In this document: positions 31,925 to 42,004 of the stretch, one piece after another
Position numbering within the stretch: position 1 is the stretch's first letter
Layout of the letters: each line of letters starts with the position of its first letter
Origin: Forficula auricularia
Taxonomy: Eukaryota; Arthropoda; Insecta; Dermaptera; Forficulidae
DNA length: 64,000 bases
NCBI GenBank assembly: GCA_024734495.1
Contig: JALMQS010000225.1
Coordinates: 13,421,573 to 13,485,572, forward strand
Reading direction: 5' to 3'
Program-made: the position numbers and the translations under genes
Notes under the pieces: generated by a model
The model's input: only the letters and a program-made list of their open reading frames with translations
The model's database searches: none
Told to the model about the DNA's origin: nothing

Positions 31925-32165
31925 ATTCTAGAGCTAATAATATTATGACGTTAGTTAGTTTAATATTAAAAAAAAACTGTCTAATAGATTGACGATATCA
32001 AAACAGCTGATGGAATAAATACGAGTTAGTTGCGCAAAAGGATTCAAGATGGCAGCCTAAGCAATCGGGAGAAAAAAATCAATGAGAGTGGAGCGATCTG
32101 ATTGGCTGACGATCATTCACGCTCCAAAATCAAAATGGCTAATCTTCTCGCAGTTGCAAATGTAT
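31925..32165 (-). promoter_or_regulatory. Candidate FBXO28 5' UTR and promoter
   Basis: Directly upstream of the start codon. It has a CCAAT-type ATTGG at about 32099 and an 'AAGATGGC' YY1-like site at about 32046, both seen on the plus strand. GC content rises compared with the flanks. No TATA box at the expected distance, as for many housekeeping genes. Confidence 0.35.
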
Positions 32166-32173
32166 TGTATTAA

Positions 32174-33130
32174 GGTAGTTCTTTCACAAATGCAAAAATT
32201 CAAGAAGTCTTTGAAACTTGGAATATAAGTCAGTAAAGGCATAATACACATATTGTTAAAATTTGAAGACGATTTACAACACCAAACATCAAGTAATTGC
32301 CAGGCCCGGATCGAATAGGTGCGGGGCCCTCTCTATATATTAAATATTTAAATAAAATTCAAATTCAGTATATATATATATATATATATATCAAATGTCA
32401 TGGATCATCAGATAGGTAAACTTCTACATAAATTAAAACTAAAAATGTTCAAAATACAAAAACATTTATTGAATATAAATTTACATCACCGAATATGAAT
32501 ACATGAATTTACATATTTCTAAGTAATTTCATCCAGCAATGCGAACTTAAAATAAATATATTTTTAATTATTTGAATAATTCATAATTTATCCATTATCG
32601 TCAAAAGCAATTTGCTTTAAATTTCGAATTTTTTTTTGTTCATTTTGATGGTAACGCGGGGCTCTTTCAAATGCGGGGCCCGATTGGGCCCAATCGCTCC
32701 AATCGCCCTTTATCCGGCCCTGATAATTGCAATTAAAAATGAAATTTTTAACATAGGGTAGATAGGGAAAGGGTGGGAATATGATCATTATTTTATTTTT
32801 TTATTGAAGGACTTTCACCATCTTGATGAAAAACTAATATTTGTTAGAATAATATATTCGGAGAAACTTGAAAAAAATAGAAATTATTTACCACGTAGTT
32901 TTTATATATAAAAAAAAAAAACATATTTAGACGATTATTTTTAGTGGAGAGGATTTAAGCACAATGGCTTGGAAACGATCCGGCAAGTATGTGTGTATCC
33001 ATATAGAGATTTCGTAGTGTGAGTGGAGAGTCACATTAAAAAAACATAACCTAAAATTTTAATCCGTTCATATTTATAGAGTGGTTACGAGGCTAAAACT
33101 TTTTGTGTGGATTGTCGCGAAAGAACCTTC
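32174..33130. mobile_element. TTAA-flanked MITE, copy 2, with hAT insert
   Basis: GGTAGTTCTTTC (left) and GAAAGAACCTTC (right) are inverted. TTAA lies at 32170-32173 and 33131-33134. It is interrupted by the hAT element at 32301-32722 and sits just upstream of FBXO28. Confidence 0.65.
32301..32722. mobile_element. hAT MITE with 8-bp duplication
   Basis: The ends are CAGGCCCGGAT and ATCCGGCCCTG, with flanks GTAATTGC and ATAATTGC (7 of 8). 'GGGGCCC' and 'GGGCCC' segments lie inside. No transposase. Confidence 0.75.
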
Positions 33131-33454
33131 TTAAATATCCAAGGCAGGGCAAATAAGGGTCCCGCACCCCAAAAGCCGGTAGGAAAAAAAATAGAAATAA
33201 ATTAAAAAACAAATTGAATTTTGAAAGTGAAAACTATTACAGGACTCGGTTCTAACCAGTGGCGTAGCCAAGGGGGGCGACGTCCCCCCTACCTTTAGCG
33301 CCCCCCGCTATCACTATTTACATCTAACCAAAATCAAAAGGGAAAAAAATAAGAACCTTGGGGAGAATTAGTACCTTTTTAGGGTTTTTAATTTAAATAT
33401 TTGGTGGACTGGTCTTTAAGACGGTAAATGGTTTAACCAAAGAAAACTAACGCA

Positions 33455-33535
33455 TTTTTAATCGACTTCAAAAAAAGGAGGAGGTTATCAATTCAACGGA
33501 ATTTCTGTTTTTTGTTCATTTTAATCCAAACCGTG
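33455..33535 (+). repeat. 'CGACTTCAAAAAAAGGAGGAGG' repeat fragment
   Basis: One end of the family whose longer copies are at 48130-48850 and 59530-60290. Another short piece is at 40228-40290. Confidence 0.6.
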
Positions 33536-33989
33536 TCTACCCACACTGTTAAAAATTGTAAATTTACTACTTGTATGTTTACAATACAAATAGATAGGAA
33601 ATAAACATTAGGTATGGAAAACAAATTGGAGTTGGCTTCAATTATAATCATTCGTTATCATCCACACATCATCATACAATCCACAATATAGTTCAATATC
33701 AATACCATCATCACAATATTAAGAAATCAAATAGAGGACAAAGACATTTAACTTACATTGAATAGTTAATGATGGGTGAGTATAACTCGGTTCCCATTTG
33801 TCTCTCCTTTCAGTGATAGCAACAATATTACAATATTTTCCAACATTATACCCAGTGATGGATTTCCGCCTAGGCCCACAAGGCCCGGGCCTAGGGGCCC
33901 AGCCGGCCTGAGGGCCCCGGTTGCGGAATCTTTTTTTTTTTTTTTCAACCTAAAAAGATCACAAGGGATCTACAACAGGCATTACAAAT

Positions 33990-34371
33990 ATCATACAAGT
34001 ATGGAATCACAATCTCTGGCTAAACAAATATCGCTTAACATTCTCATTAAAATTACTAAGAGTTTTTACGTTGGATTGCTGCTCCATTTACATAAGCACA
34101 TTTATCCAAACGTAGGAATTGCGTTCCGAATGCTGTTGTGTACACCAGCGTCAAACGGCTCATCAGAATGGTCATTTTCAGCTCTAAAGAGAGTAAAGAA
34201 TTACTTAAGATCTAACATAGGAGAGAACAGGCAGCAGAACGGTGGTTTTAGAGAGAGAACAGGCTCAATTCACTCACTGTAATGTACATAGAGTCAGAAA
34301 TAATGCAGTCAATTGACTATGAAGACGTCATTCGTTCTTTTGCACAGAAGAAAGTTCGCCGTAAGATTGTA
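33990..34371 (+). pseudogene. hAT transposase C-terminal (dimerisation) domain
   Basis: The plus frame reads YPNVGIAFRMLLCTPASNGS, then SEWSFSALKRVKNYLRSNIG, the hAT dimerisation signature (here with W where R is usual after E). After a frameshift near 34240 it continues MYIESEIMQSIDYEDVIRSF, AQKKVRRKIV and a stop at 34369-34371. Similar to ZMYM1-like hAT proteins. The N-terminal and catalytic parts are absent. Confidence 0.75.
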
Positions 34372-34497
34372 TAAATTTTATAGAATAACGTAACTATATA
34401 GTAACATAGACTGTATTATTCTGATGTTTATTAAACTCATTAAAGTCGATTAAAAATTTATTTTTTCCTCTCTTCTTTTGTCTACATCCTATATATA

Positions 34498-35160
34498 TGT
34501 AGGGATTATTCTAGGTGGCTTAAACCAGGTGAAGAAAGACAGAAGTATTTTCAATAATAATGGTTTATTAAATGCTTTTCGATAATAATAATATAACAAA
34601 ATGCTTTATAAATGTAGAAATAAAACTGGAGATGTTCGTGTATCTTGAGTAGAAAAATACTTCTTGAAACTTGCTGGTTAAATCTTCGGTAAACATATAC
34701 TTGATGAACTGAACTAAACTGAACTGAACTGATGGATGAACTCCTGTCTTCAACTTGGAAGACGATCTTTATAGAGGCCGCGTTGAAATCTGGGGCTCCT
34801 GATGATAGGTCCTTATTTCGGCCAATCAGCGCATTTGTTATTATGGCCAATCAGGGACTAGCTGGTCGTGCGGCGACGATTTTGACTTGTAGCGTGAGGG
34901 GGCGTGCGTGCGCAATTCGAGGGGAAAGCTAGCTCTTCGCTGGAGGGGGTTGAACGGGTGCAGATTGGGGTGGTGGAGCCACTGGGGGATTGCTTGCTTA
35001 CTTGGGGGGCTGCGTGGAAATCCTACTGAAACTTGGCAGTGCGTTGCCTGGTAAAATCTGCCAGGCTGCTGCTCAGATTGACGGAGGCGCGAGGTGGCTG
35101 GAATCAGGGCGGTGTCATGGTGTGTAGGACCAGGGGAAGTTGGCTTGGCTGGATCCCACA
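34498..35160 (-). repeat. 3' LTR of the gag-only element (minus orientation)
   Basis: 663 bp, TG...CA. Apart from a 25-bp deletion it is essentially identical to 37170-37857. The deletion lies between the TATA box (34773-34767) and the run of TCAGTT repeats that may act as an initiator. Confidence 0.9.
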
Positions 35161-36707
35161 TTCGGCCATTCCTGCATCATATTCGACCTCGAATATGCCT
35201 TTCGATTGACTTCGGACTTCATTTTCACTTTCTTCATTATCAGTTTTCGCAGCCTCGTCTTGTATAATTTTCTTTTTTCTTGCTTCGGAATTATGTTGAT
35301 TTCTTCGGGTTTTCGCTCTTCTTTATCGGGCTTTAGAGATGCCTTTTCTTTTTTCTTTTCTTCTGAATTAGTTTTGTATTTTTTCTGTTTAAATTTCTTT
35401 TCAATTTTCGTGGAATTTTGGTGGTCGTCAAGATTGGTGATTTTGCCATCGTTTCGTTTATTTTCTTTATCTTCGGAGTTTTCATGTGAATTTTCTTTAT
35501 TTTCTGAGATTATTTCTTTATTTTCCTGGATTCTTTCTTCAACTTCTTTGATTCTTTTTACATCTATTGCTATTCTGTTTTCATCTTGATTAATTCTTTC
35601 TTGATCTTCGTCTTCAAGTGGTGTTTCGGGTGTTTTGTCAATTTCAGGTGCATCTTTAGATTTTGCTTCTTCTGGTTCATTTTCATATTTCACGTCTGTC
35701 TTCGAGTCGATTTTCTTTTCTTCATTTTCGTCAAAATTTTCATTTACATCATTTGATTTTTCTTTTTCTTCAAATTTTTCATATATGCAATTTTCATTTT
35801 CTTCTGGTCTGGAGTCGTTTACTATTTCTTTTTCTTCTGGTCTGGACTCGTTTACTTGTTTCTGGTTTAGGCTGGGTCTGTTATTGGTGAGTTCATATTT
35901 TTCATTAGTGTTTATCAGCTGGGCTTCTTCGGTTTTCATTTGTTCGCGTTCGGCTTCTTTGATTTTTTCGTTTTCTTTCTTACTTAATAGTTTTTCTTCA
36001 TTATTTTCGTTAGCTGTTTTTATCTTCGTTTTGTTTAGGGTAGGTCTGTTATCTGGTTTTATTTGAGTTTCTGTGGGGTCTGTTCTTGAAGAGAACATTT
36101 TCTTCATGATTTCTTTAAGCTGGGCCCAAGATTTATTAGGTGAATTTTCATAAAAAGTTTTGGCAATTCCGGTCAGGCGAATTCTTGCAAGGGTTAGCTT
36201 TTGTATTTCGGTCAGTTTTATTAAAGTGGCTTTATCTTCAATATCTCGGATCCATTTGGTAATTGAATAAGTTTTACCATCAAATAATTTAATTTCATCT
36301 TTGAGGTTTTGGTAGCTGAATGGAGTTGGGAAATTTGTATCTTCTTCTTGTTCGTTTTCATTATCTTCTACTTCTAAAGATTTCTTAAGCTTTTCTAGAT
36401 TGGAAAGAGCTTCAGGAATCGCTTTTATAAGTTCATCTTTTCTTCTTTGAGGTAGGCCCAATATTTTAGCAATTGGTTGTAGATCAAACATTAGGTCGAT
36501 TTGATTTAGAAACTTTTGGTATTCTTTCATGGAAGGATCAAATGAGTAATTTTTAAATTTTCTTACTTGAGATCGGCTTTTTGAGTGTGCTTTTTCGTTG
36601 TATAAAATTTTGTATAGAATCTTTATATATGGGAAGTCTGCATTGGTAATTCTTTTGGAGATTTCAGGAATGTCGTTCAGTGTAAGTGTCATCTTTGGAA
36701 TTTTCAT
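35115..36707 (-). CDS. gag-like protein of the LTR element
   Basis: 530 residues starting MKIPKMTLTLNDIPEISKRI. Residues about 135-205 hold a retrotransposon capsid-type block: IKLFDGKTYSITKWIRDIED, then LTLARIRLTGIAKTFY, NKSWAQLKEIMKKMF. The rest (about 215-500) is extremely Glu/Lys/Asn-rich with short repeats (RPTLNKTK, RPSLNQK, SRPEEKE). There is no CCHC zinc knuckle; only one Cys is present. The last 15 codons read into the 3' LTR. The frame is fully open, so it may be expressed. Capsid assembly is inferred from the family. Confidence 0.8.
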   Translation of the reverse strand: MKIPKMTLTLNDIPEISKRITNADFPYIKILYKILYNEKAHSKSRSQVRKFKNYSFDPSMKEYQKFLNQIDLMFDLQPIAKILGLPQRRKDELIKAIPEALSNLEKLKKSLEVEDNENEQEEDTNFPTPFSYQNLKDEIKLFDGKTYSITKWIRDIEDKATLIKLTEIQKLTLARIRLTGIAKTFYENSPNKSWAQLKEIMKKMFSSRTDPTETQIKPDNRPTLNKTKIKTANENNEEKLLSKKENEKIKEAEREQMKTEEAQLINTNEKYELTNNRPSLNQKQVNESRPEEKEIVNDSRPEENENCIYEKFEEKEKSNDVNENFDENEEKKIDSKTDVKYENEPEEAKSKDAPEIDKTPETPLEDEDQERINQDENRIAIDVKRIKEVEERIQENKEIISENKENSHENSEDKENKRNDGKITNLDDHQNSTKIEKKFKQKKYKTNSEEKKKEKASLKPDKEERKPEEINIIPKQEKRKLYKTRLRKLIMKKVKMKSEVNRKAYSRSNMMQEWPNVGSSQANFPWSYTP

Positions 36708-37139
36708 CTTTTTCTTTCTTCTTAAATATTCTTTCTTCGTAAGTGTTCTTTCTTCTATTGCTTCTTTTTCTTAAATATTCTTTCTTCGTTTTTCTTTAAT
36801 CTTCTTTCTTGAATCTTCTTGCTTTTGGCCAAAGTTGTTAAGAACCCTTAACTTAAATCATGGATAAGTAGCCAAATCGTGTCTTCGTTTTTTCTTCAAA
36901 ATTCTTCCCTTCACAATTCCGGCTTGAATCCCCAGAACTTGTGAAGTTTAAATCGTGTCGTGTCTTCCTTTAAATTCGTTGCTCCGCAATTCTGGCTTGA
37001 ATTCCCAGAACTTGTGGAGTTTTTGACTTGGCTTCTCAATCCTGGTCTTTTCTTTGCTTGTGGTCCTTTACATCTCTGAGTCGAGCTTTCAAAAGTGTAG
37101 CATTTGTCGAGCTCGCTTTCTTCACTCTGGTCTTTGGCT

Positions 37140-37169
37140 CTTCAAATCCCGGCTCTGAGCCCCCATTAA
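37140..37169 (-). other. Primer binding site, tRNA-Pro-like
   Basis: On the minus strand, four bases after the LTR, TGGGGGCTC is followed by AGAG and CCGGGATTTGAA. It matches the complement of the animal tRNA-Pro 3' end over 9 + 12 bases, with AGAG in place of two bases. The match extends into the T-loop, longer than the usual 18 nt. Confidence 0.65.
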
Positions 37170-37857
37170 TGTAGGGATTATTCTAGGTGGCTTAAACCAG
37201 GTGAAGAAAGACAGAAGTATTTTCAATAATAATGGTTTATTAAATGCTTTTCGATAATAATAATATAACAAAATGCTTTATAAATGTAGAAATAAAACTG
37301 GAGATGTTCGTGTATCTTGAGTAGAAAAATACTTCTTGAAACTTGCTGGTTAAATCTTCGGTAAACATATACTTGATGAACTGAACTAAACTGAACTGAA
37401 CTGATGGATGAACTGTTCGTGTCGGAGGAAATCGTAACTGCTGTCTTCAACTTGGAAGACGATCTTTATAGAGGCCGCGTTGAAATCTGGGGCTCCTGAT
37501 GATAGGTCCTTATTTCGGCCAATCAGCGCATTTGTTATTATGGCCAATCAGGGACTAGCTGGTCGTGCGGCGACGATTTTGACTTGTAGCGTGAGGGGGC
37601 GTGCGTGCGCAATTCGAGGGGAAAGCTAGCTCTTCGCTGGAGGGGGTTGAACGGGTGCAGATTGGGGTGGTGGAGCCACTGGGGGATTGCTTGCTTACTT
37701 GGGGGGCTGCGTGGAAATCCTACTGAAACTTGGCAGTGCGTTGCCTGGTAAAATCTGCCAGGCTGCTGCTCAGATTGACGGAGGCGCGAGGTGGCTGGAA
37801 TCAGGGCGGTGTCATGGTGTGTAGGACCAGGGGAAGTTGGCTTGGCTGGATCCCACA
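37170..37857 (-). repeat. 5' LTR of the gag-only element (minus orientation)
   Basis: 688 bp. Minus-strand signals: CCAAT-type GATTGGCCG, TATAAAG at 37470-37464, an initiator-like TCAGTTCAGTT region about 60-90 bases on, and AATAAA at 37241-37236. The first bases TGTGGGATCC and last bases CCCTACA are short inverted ends. An incidental 106-codon frame lies in both LTRs. Confidence 0.9.
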
Positions 37858-38439
37858 TATATATGTATATAGGTATATATATTTTGTCATTTTTTAGTTT
37901 TATTCTTTTCTCTATATTCAGTATATTTATAGTTTTTGTTCGATATAATTGTTTCCCCTTTTAAATTTTATTTCCTCTTACTTGATCTGTTTGTATCATA
38001 TTGTTTATTTTCTTTGTAATTAAATTGGCCTAATATTATACATTAAAAAGGCTAGATGCCCCTACAAATACAATGTTCTTGAATAAATAAAAAAAAAAAT
38101 GTTATGTACTAGTGCATTTAATTTGCTAAATTTCCAAAATAGCTTCGAGATGGTGGGGGGGGGGGGGGGCAAATGTCAAGTGCCTAGGGGCCCTGGGTCT
38201 CTTAAATCCGCCCCTGATTATACCATAAGGGTACTTGGTTATTTTGTAGACCTTGAAGAAGGAGAGAAAAAACAGCTAACCATGTACACTTATGGTATAA
38301 TGTTGGAAAATATTGTAACATTGTTGCTATCACTGAAAAGAGAGACAAATGGGACCCGAGTTATACTAACCCATCAATAACTATTCAATGTAAGCTAAAT
38401 GTCTTTGTCCTCTGTTTGATTTCTTAATATTGTTTTTTT

Positions 38440-38740
38440 TTTATTTTTTTAATGAAAATGATGAGAGGAGTTACACCAAAAAGGTGTATCCCCTAAAGGC
38501 CTGGATTGCCCACTCCATCGTGAAAAGATGAAGAAGAGGGAATTTTATGGGCTGGGCAGGGGTCGAAGGTATCTGTGGATATGGGTCTTAAACAGCTGAA
38601 GGTTATAAGTCGCTGGAAAGTTGGTGGCAGGGAGCGAGTTCCAGTCTCTGGAGGTCATAGGGATAAAAGAGTTGGCGAAAGCGCTTGTTCGATTTTTATC
38701 CAATTTGACATCGAAGGGGTGCTGAGCGTTCAAATTGTGA
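38440..38740 (-). pseudogene. CR1/L2-like non-LTR retrotransposon C-terminal fragment
   Basis: The minus frame from 38733 reads MNAQHPFDVKLDKNRTSAFA, then SFIPMTSRDWNSLPATNF and NLQLFKTHIHRYL before a stop. 'W N S L P' plus 'FK' is the usual C-terminal signature of CR1-group RTs. It is followed by an A-rich tail and inserted in the ribozyme-bearing repeat. Confidence 0.7.
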
Positions 38741-38831
38741 TGATGGTATTGATATTAAACTATATTGTGTATTGTATGATGATGTGTGCATGATAACGAA
38801 TGATTATAATTGAAGCCAAGTCCCATTTTTG

Positions 38832-38897
38832 TTTTATAGACCCTGAAGAAGGAGAGAAAAAAGTCTCCGAAACGTCGGAAATTGAATGAAAGACTGC
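38832..38897 (+). ncRNA. Type I hammerhead ribozyme (CTGAAGA/ACGT subfamily)
   Basis: CTGAAGA at 38843-38849 (position 7 is free to vary), extra A, stem II GGAGA/TCTCC, GAAAC at 38879-38883. Stem III is only the palindrome ACGT, then GTC. So short a stem III is thought to need dimerisation. Confidence 0.75.
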
Positions 38898-39059
38898 CTT
38901 TCATTATAACCTACTTATTTCGCTTACCAGTCTGTCTTTCTAAGAAAATTAATTTCTTAATTTTTATTATTCTAGAAACGGGTTTTTGACTCTAGATAAA
39001 AAATTTTAAATCGAAATGAATATCAGATTTTTAGACATTCATCAATTAAAATTGATTAA

Positions 39060-39300
39060 TTCAGCGAAACTGCAAGAGTGTGTCTTCTGCTGGAAAAATA
39101 AATTTTTAATTTAATTATAACGAGAGTATAGTTTCGAGGGCTTTTTGCCCTCTTCATCAGTCTATTCCAATTGATTCACTGGAATTGATTTCTTTCTTTC
39201 ACACGTCAATCAATTGTAAATAGACTGATGAAAAGTACAAAGCCCTCGAAACTAGCCTCGTTATTTCCAGCCGAAGACACACTCTTTTATTGTTTCTTTT
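39060..39300. mobile_element. Paired-hammerhead element, partly decayed
   Basis: GTGTGTCTTCTGCTGG at the left is inverted as CCAGCCGAAGACACAC at the right (about 39257-39272). A minus ribozyme at 39170-39110 and a degenerate plus one at 39224-39258. No duplication could be fixed. Confidence 0.75.
39110..39172 (-). ncRNA. Hammerhead ribozyme with stem III mismatch
   Basis: CTGATGA (39160-39154), stem II GAGGGC/GCCCTC, GAAAC. The triplet reads CTC where sister copies have GTC, breaking the second stem III pair. Confidence 0.65.
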
Positions 39301-39569
39301 AATCGATTATTTTTAAAAATATTCTAAAAGAACAAAAGGTCAGATTTGGACTGCTTTTTTAAGCGTTATGAAAATTTGTAATCTTATTTACATGTAAATG
39401 TGTATTTTTCAAAATATTTATATGTTTATGTGATCAAGTGAGCGGTGGAATTGAAATGTTTGTTTATGTTTATCTCTGATTGTTTACTGTGAATTGAATT
39501 TTGACTTCAAGAAATTGGAGATAAAAATGGATGGACCTGTGTAGTGAGTGGTTGGGGTTATTGTAGTGG

Positions 39570-39880
39570 CGGATCGATGTCCACTCCCCCCTGGGGGGGT
39601 CGGCCACAGGTGCTGCTGGCTGGCTGCTCTGCTTAGGGCCTAAGGGCCTCAGGGACTCGTTCAGTCGTGGTCTCACCTCCGAAGAAGGTGTTCGCAAAAA
39701 TCAGGGGGGGCGGCGGCGGGGGCGGCAAACTTCGCACATGGTTGCTCACGTGTGACAGACATACAAGTCTTTGACGGCGACCAGCGAGAGTCGCTCGTCA
39801 GTTGTTCAAGTCAGATCCCAAGTCCACGACCACCACGGCAGCCCAGAGTACTCCAGGTTCAATCCCAGTGGGCAGGTAAG
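39570..39880 (+). promoter_or_regulatory. GC-rich island with possible untranslated first exon
   Basis: GC content is clearly higher than anywhere nearby. An arthropod initiator-like CGTCAGTTG lies near 39796. A strong donor GGGCAG|GTAAGACC lies at 39875/39876. No ORF starts here, so it could be the 5' UTR exon of a gene running beyond the window, or just unusual repeat DNA. Confidence 0.3.
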
Positions 39881-40394
39881 ACCAGACAGACATACCATCA
39901 ATGCTAGAATCCCACTCACACACATATATATATAGGGATTTAATATATTTTAAAATTAATTATATTAAAAAAAAACAAAAACTAAAAATTACGTTTCTAA
40001 AAAGTATAAAATAATGTAATACTTAATCAAAAAGTGTGGGGCGCAGAAACTTTTAATTAATTTCGACAAAGTGCCCCACGCTTTTTGATTAAGTAATACA
40101 TTATTTTGTACTTTTTAGAAGCATGTTTTTTAGTTTTTACAAAATATAATTTATTTTTTTGCTTTTTAGTATTAATTATTTTTATAGAGAAAAGCTTGCG
40201 GAATTAACAGAATGAAAAGTATTTATTTTTAACAGACTTCAAAAAAAAGGAGGTTATCAATTCAACGGAATGTGTGTTTTTTTTTTTTGTTTTTTATTTT
40301 ATTTATTATTTTTATATAATTTCATTTAACCCCTTCAGACCTGAATTAAAATTGAACGGAAAAAATTTTCGTTTTTGAAAAACAAGATCCAAAT

Positions 40395-40475
40395 TATGTA
40401 GTTTTTTTTTTTGGCTTTACGGCCCTTCTAGCCATCAGCCAATTTAAGATACTGATATTAAATTAAGAATTTTAT
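40395..40475 (-). mobile_element. Truncated SINE copy
   Basis: Shares the poly(A) tail and the 'GGCTTTACGGCC-TAGCCAT' body of the SINE at 25251-25446, read on the minus strand. The tRNA head is missing. Confidence 0.6.
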
Positions 40476-40796
40476 GTAGGGATCAGATAAAATGAGTTGT
40501 TGAATGTTAGCAGAAACCTATTTTAGTGAAATTAACATGTTCATTAATATGTACAATTGGTTCAAAGACTTGTATCTACACAACATATAAGCAGGAAAAA
40601 ATTATAAATCTAATGTACACTACAATGTGCACAGGTTCTGAGGGGGGTTAAATTGAGTAGGTAAACAATTATTTTTATAGAGAAAAGTTTGCAGAATTTA
40701 ACAGAACAAAAGTCACATTAATACATACGAGTACCTACTGATGAAGCTAATATAAAGCATGTAAAAAATGCTATGAATGGCAAAATTTTGAGTTGA

Positions 40797-41962
40797 GTGT
40801 GTATAGTGAGGTACTGGACGGCCTGGAGTAAATAATAAAATATTTTCTTTCTTGGAAATTTTTTTCTTTATTACTTATTTATGATATAGATACAAGTTTT
40901 GACATCAATTATCTGTCATCATCATCTGTAACGACAAAGTGAATTTTGTTTACTAGCTGTGACTTTTATCATGTATCTATTATATTTGCTTTTTAATATG
41001 TAAATCCACTTTGTCGTTACAGACTGATGATGACCGATAATTGATGACGAAACTTGTCTCTATATAATAATTAGGGTTCAGATTTTGCATATAACGCATG
41101 TTTTTTTCTTTGATTGCTATCCTTCTATTGTAATATTTGGTATATGGGCGTTTTAAGGTATCAGGACCCACCCAGAGAAATCTTATTTTCCATTTAAATG
41201 CATAATTTGGAGTTTAAATGCGTATTTTTCATATTTAGCGATTTAAGCTATATTTTGGATATTTCTGTGATTTTTCTCTCTCGTTTATTGCTAAATCAGA
41301 AGAATAATTTTAATAATAAAATTTCAGAGACAGCGAGGGTAGGCCACAGGTTTCAAACCTTTTTTTGACCATCCACCCCCACCCCCTCTCACTGTCAAAC
41401 AAATTGAGTAAATTTAAGGAAATAATTAAAATATATTTAAATTAAAATAATATTTTTTATGAAAATTATTCTAAAAAAAAAAATTAAATTTCTTTTAAAA
41501 ATAAATTTTATATTAAATAATTTGCAGAAGTTTCTTTAATTTTTTTTTAAATTCTTAAAGAGAAATAAATCACAGTTATTTTATTATGGTATGATAAAAA
41601 AATATAAAAAACCCCGAATTTCTTTGAATTGATTTTCGTTAACATAAATTTTAAAATAAATTTTAAACTGTTTTTCTTGGAACTGAAAATTCCAAAAATG
41701 ACTATTTTTTCTTTTAGCCATTCCTTGAGTCGGTTTAAAGCTATCAAGCACTAGATATTTTGGGTTTATAATGCATATTTTAAGTGCATATTTCTTTTTA
41801 AAAAATGCATATTTTGGCCTTTTTAAATGCTGTTTTTAGTGCATATCAATCCGAACACTTATAATAAGTAATAAAAAAAAAATTCTAAGAAAGAAAATTT
41901 TGTATTATTTACTCCAGGGCCGTATAACTGCTCATTGGGCGTCCAGTACCTCACTACACATC
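40797..41962. mobile_element. 1.17-kb TIR element containing a decayed ribozyme pair
   Basis: GTAGTGAGGTACTGGAC-type sequence and TGGAGTAAATAATA at the left are inverted at about 41880-41960. Inside, a minus motif at 40945-40900 and a plus motif at 41024-41055 (CTGATGA, GAAACTTGTC) face each other. Stem II of the plus motif does not pair well. No transposase. Confidence 0.65.
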
Positions 41963-42004
41963 TAAATTTAATATATTTTGTTCAGGAAAAATGTTATCGA
42001 TGTG

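Larger units (their letters stand above)
34498..37857 (-). mobile_element. LTR retroelement with gag but no pol (TR-GAG-like)
   Basis: Two LTRs bound a 2-kb interior. TATA-type target sequence lies on both sides, so a 4-bp TATA duplication is compatible, though its length is ambiguous in a TA run. In minus orientation the order is 5' LTR, a primer site beginning TGGGGGCTC four bases after the LTR, a leader of about 450 bases with repeats, and one 530-codon ORF ending inside the 3' LTR. There is no protease, reverse transcriptase, RNase H, integrase or env. It must depend on proteins of another element. The near-identity of the LTRs indicates recent insertion. Confidence 0.85.
33853..38216 (+). 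mobile_element. hAT element with exact 8-bp duplication, interrupted by an LTR element
   Basis: It starts CAGTGATGGATTTCCGCC and ends ATCCGCCCCTG. The duplication ATTATACC is exact (33845-33852 and 38217-38224). Without the LTR insert it is about 1.0 kb, a deleted copy keeping the transposase C-terminus. Confidence 0.85.
33630..38960. repeat. Ribozyme-bearing inverted repeat split by a hAT element and a CR1-like fragment
   Basis: The left arm 33630-33852 (ending CCAACATTATACC) is inverted on the right at 38285-38438 and, past a non-LTR insert, at 38745-38820. The right side then runs into a hammerhead at 38832-38895. The hAT element entered the loop, and the LTR element later entered the hAT. 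Confidence 0.75.

Noticed and set aside
34841..35161. 106-codon minus-strand frame, identical copy at 37538-37858
   Set aside because: It is the same LTR twice. The start uses the LTR edge, the protein has no recognisable domain, and one frame overlaps the gag end.
35140..36066. Long plus-strand open frames rich in Ser and Phe
   Set aside because: They are the reverse of the Glu/Lys-rich gag ORF; GAA/AAG codons read backwards as TTC/CTT, so stops are rare by composition.
38225..38300. Second plus-strand hammerhead at 'CCTTGAAGAAGGAGAG'
   Set aside because: Stem II and GAAAC are missing after GAGAGAAAAAAC; only a fragment of the ACGT subfamily.
39845..39875. B-box-like GGTTCAATCCC
   Set aside because: No A-box or cloverleaf upstream; likely chance within the GC-rich island.
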